64,000 nucleotides of DNA, taken from assembly GCA_014706295.1 (NCBI GenBank), contig JACSVZ010000011.1, forward strand, positions 9,228,163-9,292,162, in the 5' to 3' direction. This stretch comes from Lycocorax pyrrhopterus obiensis. Its lineage: Eukaryota; Chordata; Aves; Passeriformes; Paradisaeidae. Position 1 is the stretch's first letter; every line of letters starts with the position of its first letter. A program made the position numbers and the translations under genes. The notes beneath the pieces are model-generated. The model searched no databases. It saw only the letters and a program-made list of their open reading frames with translations, and was not told where the DNA came from. Below are positions 58,390 through 64,000 of this stretch, one piece after another.

Positions 58390-59959
58390 CAGGTGAGACA
58401 CATCTCGCTAATGGCCTCGGAGCTCTTCGGGAAACCACAGCGGCTGAGGAGCGCTTTGATGGGTGCGATCGCAGAACGGACTCACTAAGGCTGTCAAGAA
58501 AACACGTTTGTCTTTCCACAGGACACACAGTAAATTACAGACAAACAGTGGTTTTGCCACCTAATCACACCTGGCGAAGGTGACATGCTTGAAGCCTGTG
58601 CGGGAAGTCCATGTAAAGGAGGATTGGGGCAGCTGGGGGCAGTGCCACCAGGGTGTGGGGACACAGGTGCCTGTGCAGTGCCAGCAGCATAGGTCACCCC
58701 ACAGCAGCACTGCGAGACAGGGATGGGGCTCCCAGGCTGGCAGGGCATGGAGAGACAAGGACCAGGTTTCTGTGGATCAGAGGGGGTCCTCACTCAGATC
58801 ATTACAACCCCCAAGGGCACTAATGCTGCTGGGTGGGAAAGCAGGAGAGAGAAAAGGAGAGATTCCACAAAGCCCTGGTGGGCAGAGGGGAGATTTGTTT
58901 TCAACCTCTTTAATCTTTTTGTATCATTAAAGAGTTACATGCTCAAGTTTATTTTTCTTGGATACTAATACAAGCTGGCTCTGTACCTGGAGCACTTGTG
59001 TGCTCATCTTCGAGGAAACGGAGAGCAGTGCAGTCTGCAGCCTCCCAGCACTTTCTTATACCAACTATTGACACACATGGGAACAGTTGTAACATCAAAT
59101 AATACAATTTGTGGGGATATAGTCGATAAACACTCTTTAAGGATCAGTCTAGGTGAGACCTAAACCACGAGGCATGTCATATTCACAGTACCAAAGTCAT
59201 ATACTGCATATAGATTCAATTAATATCCAATTATGTTTCAATGTAAAACAAACAAACAAAAAAAAGCACTCTATAAACAGCTATTCCTTGCTGAAATAAT
59301 TCTTTCAGCTCTTAGCTAAATTTCAGTAACACCCAATGTTGTAGCAGACAGAAAAGTGGCTCTAGCTGATAAAATGGTTAAGGTGAGCTCCTCTCAGCCA
59401 CTACAGCATACATTTTATTCTTTGTAGAATAGCTTTATCTAAAGATACCACTTCACTATACACTCAAAGCCAAAAATACTTCCAAAAGTAAAACTAAAAG
59501 AAAAGAGAAAGGCTTGGCAAAGTCTTGTGTTGGCAAACTTTATTTGCAAAAGGTTCAGTGGAATGTAACAAAGAAAGAAACTATCATGGCATGCAGACAC
59601 ATGCAAATGGAGAAGAAAAAGTTTCTAGTTCAGCCTAACATTTGTACCTGCCTTCATGCCAGGTTAGGCCGCCTTTCACTTACACATCAGTAAATGGATG
59701 AAAGCAAATATTTTAAGTTAGTATTAAAAGGATCAACTTACTTCAACTCCCTGCCTCCTCTCTGAATTTAGACCATAGTGTCAAACTTCTATACTGTCAA
59801 ACTGTGTTACCCACTACCTTTTATTTACATAGATGGGAAAATCTCCAACAAACTAGCACACGCACTTTGAAATTATTTCTCAAAATTTTTCTGACAAGGA
59901 AATTCTCCCTCCTGCACCAGGTACTTGCTCTTAAAATACGCTGAGTGGTAGGAACCACT

Positions 59960-60190
59960 GTAGTTTAAACATACTTTTGTTTATAGTGCTTGCAGAGCAA
60001 TGCTTGTACAGACAAGCTAATTAGGCAGGGATTTTTGTCCCTTTATTTTTATAATTCCAGTTTTAGGAGCAGAGCATTTGATTTATTACATGAAGGTATT
60101 TTTATAGCCTCAAGTACTACTGCTCTTTAGGACATAGGGAACATCACAGCCCATTTAATTTACACAGGAGATGTTAGTACTATTTAACGG
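59960..60190. promoter_or_regulatory. CNE-like block (inferred)
   Basis: AAGCTAATTAGGCAGGG, CTTTATTTTTATAATTCC, CATTTGATTTATTACATG and CCATTTAATTTACAC in a low-repeat stretch without open frames. It lies about 1.5 kb from the CpG island on its right side. Confidence 0.2.
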
Positions 60191-62527
60191 CATGTAAACA
60201 TTTTATAAGGTAAGCTCAAATAACAGGAGATTTTTTTTTTAATATACTTCAGCAAAAAGGTTCACAAATGGATTTTCATTCTACTTTATTGGACCAATCT
60301 CTGTTATTGCATCAGAAGTGAATCGAGTTTTAAAAGGTGTTAAGAGTTTTCAATATATTTTGTGACACTGAACAGAATCACAAAGTATACATAAAAAAAC
60401 CAATGTGTGAATTAATTCCAGAACTAGTGTAACAGCACACCCTCAAATCATATGTAATTGTCTGTGACTTCAAGCAATAATTGCAATAGACTATAGAAAA
60501 TATTATAATTCTATTTCTTTCCAAGCATCCCAACTTTACACAATTCTAGATAGAAGCATTTCAAAGATACTTTATTATCATTATTACTATTCCTTTCTCA
60601 TAATAGCATTTTTAAGGAGTGACAATATCTTTTTTAGGCCAATTGATAAAATTGAAAACTATGGTAGTTTAAAATAAAAGTACCAAAGAAAGAATTTCTT
60701 CTTACTACAAACATTCCCACACATATTTTTACACCATGGATACTGCAATAACACTGTTATTCATTATTTTCATCCAAATTAAATAATGTGCTAGCATTTT
60801 ATAAATATTAACATATTCTTTTTCTGCAATTTTTACATTATAAAAAGACAATATAAAGATCAGAAATATTGCCTGTTTTTAAAAGGAAGTTTTGGGGTTT
60901 TTTTTACAGTTTTACAGAGAAAAAGATGAAGTGGATTGTGGTAGGAATCACTAAGACAAAATCTAGGCAACCTGGATATCACTTCATTGTCAAAATAATT
61001 TCATTTTGGGGAGAGAGGTAAGACAGTAGCAAATAATTTATACATCTACTGTCATGACTCTATTTTCTTGTCTTCTATGTACTGTATGGGTAAATAAGAC
61101 GAAAACTGCAGCCTCTTTTCTGGCGTTTGTTATGAAAAGCATGGAAGATCTGTAAATCCCTTATACAGCAAAACAGAAGTTGAATAACTATTAAAAAAAG
61201 GAATTCTGCCCCAGTCCCATATTGTGCTTTTTTATAAAGCAGAAGAGAGATATTATTTCTTGGAAGACTAAGAAAAAGGCCTGAAAGTTCTGGTTCTTTC
61301 ATAAATGCCACATCCTCCCCAATGGGAGTGGAGTGTTTTCAGTTGTTGTTCTATTATGCTGTAACATGAGTAAATGGTCTGACTTTGGGAAAACATTCAA
61401 TAAAGAAAAATATTATTATCTCACACTGACACAAGGCAAAATGAAATAATTGAGTCAACACCAGTTTGGCTTAAACAACATGCCTAAAAACCTACTGAAG
61501 TGAAAGTGCTGTAAATACAAGTGTTGAATATTAACTTTATGAGGTGCTTAACTGCACTGGATTGTAATGAATTATCTAGTTCTAGTGATGCTTTGACACA
61601 TTTCAAATGAGAACCATAAGGAGTTAACCTATAGTCTTTAGTGACTTTCAATATGTTCAGTGACAAAATAAGATCCCATTCATTTCCCAATTTCAACAAC
61701 ATTTGATCATAAAATATATGAGGATTTCTCCACCTAAAAATGTTTCTGCTAGGACAAAATACTGGGACAACTTCCACATGCAACAGTCATCTCATTTCTC
61801 AAGATTCATTATAAAAATCACACTAAAATGTATCTGTTCTGCTCTTGGACTGTTCTGAGCAATTAAAATGTAGTCTCTTCATTTTATGTTTGTTCCACCT
61901 GCAAGTTTGGCATGTCAAAAGGCTACAAGGACTGGCAAAGCAGAACTTTTCTAGCTGTCCCATTTTCACTGGATGATCAATGCCTACATATGACAATTTA
62001 AAGAGAAAATACTGCTCAACTTTAATCTCTACACATATTGCATGTTCTTCTCTTGGTAACTAAGGAATAACTTGGTATATTCTTTAAAAAATGAGGATTT
62101 TAAATTTACAACAATTAACTCTTAGATTTTACAGTATGGAATATTTTTATGTAGGAATAAGCTGTGCTTTCTTGTTCACCTTTACAAATTTGTAAGTAAA
62201 TAATATCCTCCTGTCTGCCATCATGTGTGACCTTGCTGTAATACAACTTGTTCTATCATACAAAACTTCTCTATCATGCACTCAGAGAAGTGTTACGAAG
62301 ATTGTCTGAAGGTCTACTCATGGGAGAAGTCCCATGTTTAAATTTCTTGGTTGCTCTTCAGCATGGAACAAGCACCTGTCTGAAGGCCCAACAGGTTTAG
62401 CAGCAGAACTAACGTGGTGGTGAAGGGCTGGGAGCAGCCACACCTGGGCATGACACAGCACAGGGGTCAGCCCCCTCCTGGGAAGGCAGTGGAGATGCGT
62501 GAGACTCACCCCATCCTCTGGCTTGGC

Positions 62528-62552
62528 AGCTCCTCATCAGCTCCTCATCAGC
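62528..62552. repeat. 11-bp tandem duplication
   Basis: The 11-mer AGCTCCTCATC occurs twice back to back, with a partial third unit, in a GC-richer patch. Probably replication slippage. Confidence 0.85.
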
Positions 62553-62921
62553 CGGGCTAAGGTACCACTGCCCTGTTTAACGGTGTGGATACAGACTCTG
62601 CATTCCTTGGCACGAAGGTCTGCTCCAGGTACGTGACTCCAGAGGCCTTGTTCTGTTATCCCTGCTCATACAGAGTCATTCCTCACCCTGCACATAATCC
62701 TGCTGAAATCAAAACAAGAGGTTTTCAATGAGATTTAAGTGAGACTATTCTCATGTTTAAGTGCTTCATTGGATAAATGCCTTCATTTTCCCATTTAGTA
62801 CCCTATCCAATATCCATTGTAATCAGTGGAAGAGACTTCTGTTGTCTTCAGTGAGATCAGCTTTTATTTTTATATGGTCTTTATCCAGATTATGTCCTCA
62901 ATGTGCAAAACCAGTTGCCTT

Positions 62922-62950
62922 TTATATATATATATATCTATATATATACA
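62922..62950. repeat. TA dinucleotide microsatellite
   Basis: (TA)n interrupted once by a C (TATATATATATATATC then TATATATATACA), about 29 bases. Likely length-polymorphic. Confidence 0.9.
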
Positions 62951-64000
62951 ATGAGAGGATTTTTACAGTTGAACGTAAAGGTGAATGTCTGCTCTGCCAA
63001 AATTTTATTGCAGATCTGGAATTCTATCTTACTTATTCCTTTATAAAGTTTTGAAACTCTATGAATCTGGATGATCACCAACAAACCCACAAAGTCTGCT
63101 CATACATTATAAACAAAATTTTGGATCTCAGGCATGATTTTAATTAATTATACCTTCTAGAGAGATTTGAAATTAAGACATTTATGAATTTTAATTTTTC
63201 TGGTTTGACATTATTATTCAAATTCATAGTTATTCTGGATTCATTAAGAGTTGGAAGCTGGCCCAAATTGTTGCTGAAGGAGTCAAGTAACTTTGCTTTG
63301 GTAACTTAGGTGTCCCAAAGAGAGCAATCATACTTATTCTAAAATGAGGTAACTATGCATTGTCTACTCAAACCTGGTTATTTAAAAGCCTAGATTCATA
63401 CAAATATAAATTTTATTCACAGAGTGTTTACATCATACATGCCATTTTTCATTCATTAATCTCAAAGCAGATAAAATAATTAGGTATCAGTATCCTGTTT
63501 TTCAAGTGCCAACTTCAGATAAATTTCCCAAAAGTTTAGTAATAAATCAGTGGGCAAAAAATGGGAATAAAACCTGAATCCCAAGACTCTGCTTCTAGGG
63601 CAGCAACACTGCTTCCTCTACTTTTGTATACATTTATATGTGCACGTGAGATGCCTGTTTGGGAAAGAAAACACCTCAAAATAGGCAGTGGCTGTGCCAC
63701 AGCAGTGGCTGGAGCTTGCTGGTGCTCTTGTTTTGATAAAGTCTGTGCTGCACAGACACATTGCTAAAGGCTTGTAGCGTAAAACACATTTCATTACCAG
63801 TAGTTATGAGAGCATATCAGTTTATGGGGATGATTGTGCAGGTGGTGGTGAGTGTTATAAATATTTATGCTACTGCAAAGGAAAACTCCCTCCTGAAGGT
63901 GTTGGAAAGAGGGTCTCTGTTTTAAAGAAATGTTGAAATCCTTCCTCACCTTTTTTACCTGACGTTAAATCATTGAACAGACTTTCAGTGTCTATACATC

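Larger units (their letters stand above)
57830..58480. promoter_or_regulatory. CpG-island-like block, candidate promoter
   Basis: The only such block in the window. I counted about 32 CpG in 58021-58500, with GC near 65% and observed/expected CpG about 0.6. CpGs are densest at 58201-58320 (CCTCCGCGGAAAG, AGCGCGGC, CCCGGCCGCGCTGCCGG). No TATA box is evident, which is usual for CpG promoters. A perfect plus-strand donor, GGGCAG|GTGAGA, sits at 58391-58396, and a minus-strand donor-like GGGGAG|GTGTGT near 58170, so either or both directions could be transcribed. Strand skew to the left favours minus-strand transcription. Confidence 0.5.
58481..64000. other. gene-free stretch right of the CpG island
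   Basis: 58.56-58.88 kb is G-rich on plus (tracts GGGGCAGCTGGGGGC and GGGTGTGGGGAC), with overlapping chance frames of up to 116 codons. 59-62 kb is AT-rich. 62.33-62.6 kb is GC-richer with a short tandem repeat. The remainder is AT-rich with a TA microsatellite. No gene, RNA gene or transposon recognised. Confidence 0.5.

Noticed and set aside
57729..58583. 284-codon plus-strand open frame, the longest in the window
   Set aside because: It lies in GC-rich CpG-island DNA where stop codons are rare and other frames on both strands are also open. The product is Pro/Ser/Ala/Arg-rich low-complexity without a domain, and the start context and length are unremarkable.
1..64000. CRISPR arrays, IS elements, operons, riboswitches and replication origins
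   Set aside because: The window is vertebrate. No regularly spaced direct repeats, transposase frames or bacterial gene organisation are present.

Overview
This window looks like non-coding or intronic DNA from a bird. The evidence is CR1 LINE fragments whose 3' ends carry the typical GATTCTATGATTCT-like tail (on either strand), one ERV-type LTR, very low overall repeat density, AT-rich sequence with long runs of TAAT/ATTA-type motifs, and short low-complexity T/G or A/C tracts. No prokaryotic gene organisation is present: there are no operons, and no ORF over 300 codons. No protein-coding gene could be identified by name, and almost all open frames are short chance ORFs. Coordinates of repeat edges and candidate exons were read by eye and may be off by several bases.

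Layout. 1-14 kb is AT-rich, gene-free sequence with two open segments of unknown nature (about 4.47-4.76 kb and 6.78-7.14 kb), one well-bounded 90-nt candidate exon (6114-6203) and an old CR1 3' end at 8.0 kb. 14-32 kb holds a CR1 remnant at 15 kb, a five-site GATA motif cluster at 17.0 kb, several stretches that look like conserved non-coding elements, and a solitary LTR with an AATAAA signal at 29.05-29.35 kb. 32-57 kb is AT-rich with further CNE-like blocks, a CTCF-type motif at 40.6 kb, an unexplained GC-richer, CpG-containing segment at 41.5-41.9 kb, and CR1 copies at 44.3, 46.6-47.0, 51.5 and 54.2-54.6 kb. At 57.8-58.5 kb lies the only CpG-island-like block. It contains a G-quadruplex motif, perfect splice-donor words and a minus-strand ORF that begins with a signal-peptide-like stretch. 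58.5-64 kb returns to AT-rich sequence with simple repeats.

Working model (inference). In lines sampled by hand, the plus strand left of the CpG island tends to have A over T and C over G. That is the skew expected if the region were transcribed from the minus strand. The CpG island would then be the promoter, the ORF starting at 57966 (minus) a first coding exon ending at a CAG|GTGAAA donor at 57781, and the 57 kb to its left mostly intron. Several short minus-strand candidate exons (31390-31434, 22381-22485, 19742-19792) are listed, but splice-site look-alikes are frequent in such sequence and each could be chance. RNA-seq or cross-bird conservation would settle this. I did not find a convincing novel system; the CpG-island/ORF block, the GATA cluster and the open segments near 4.5-7.1 kb are the best places to look.
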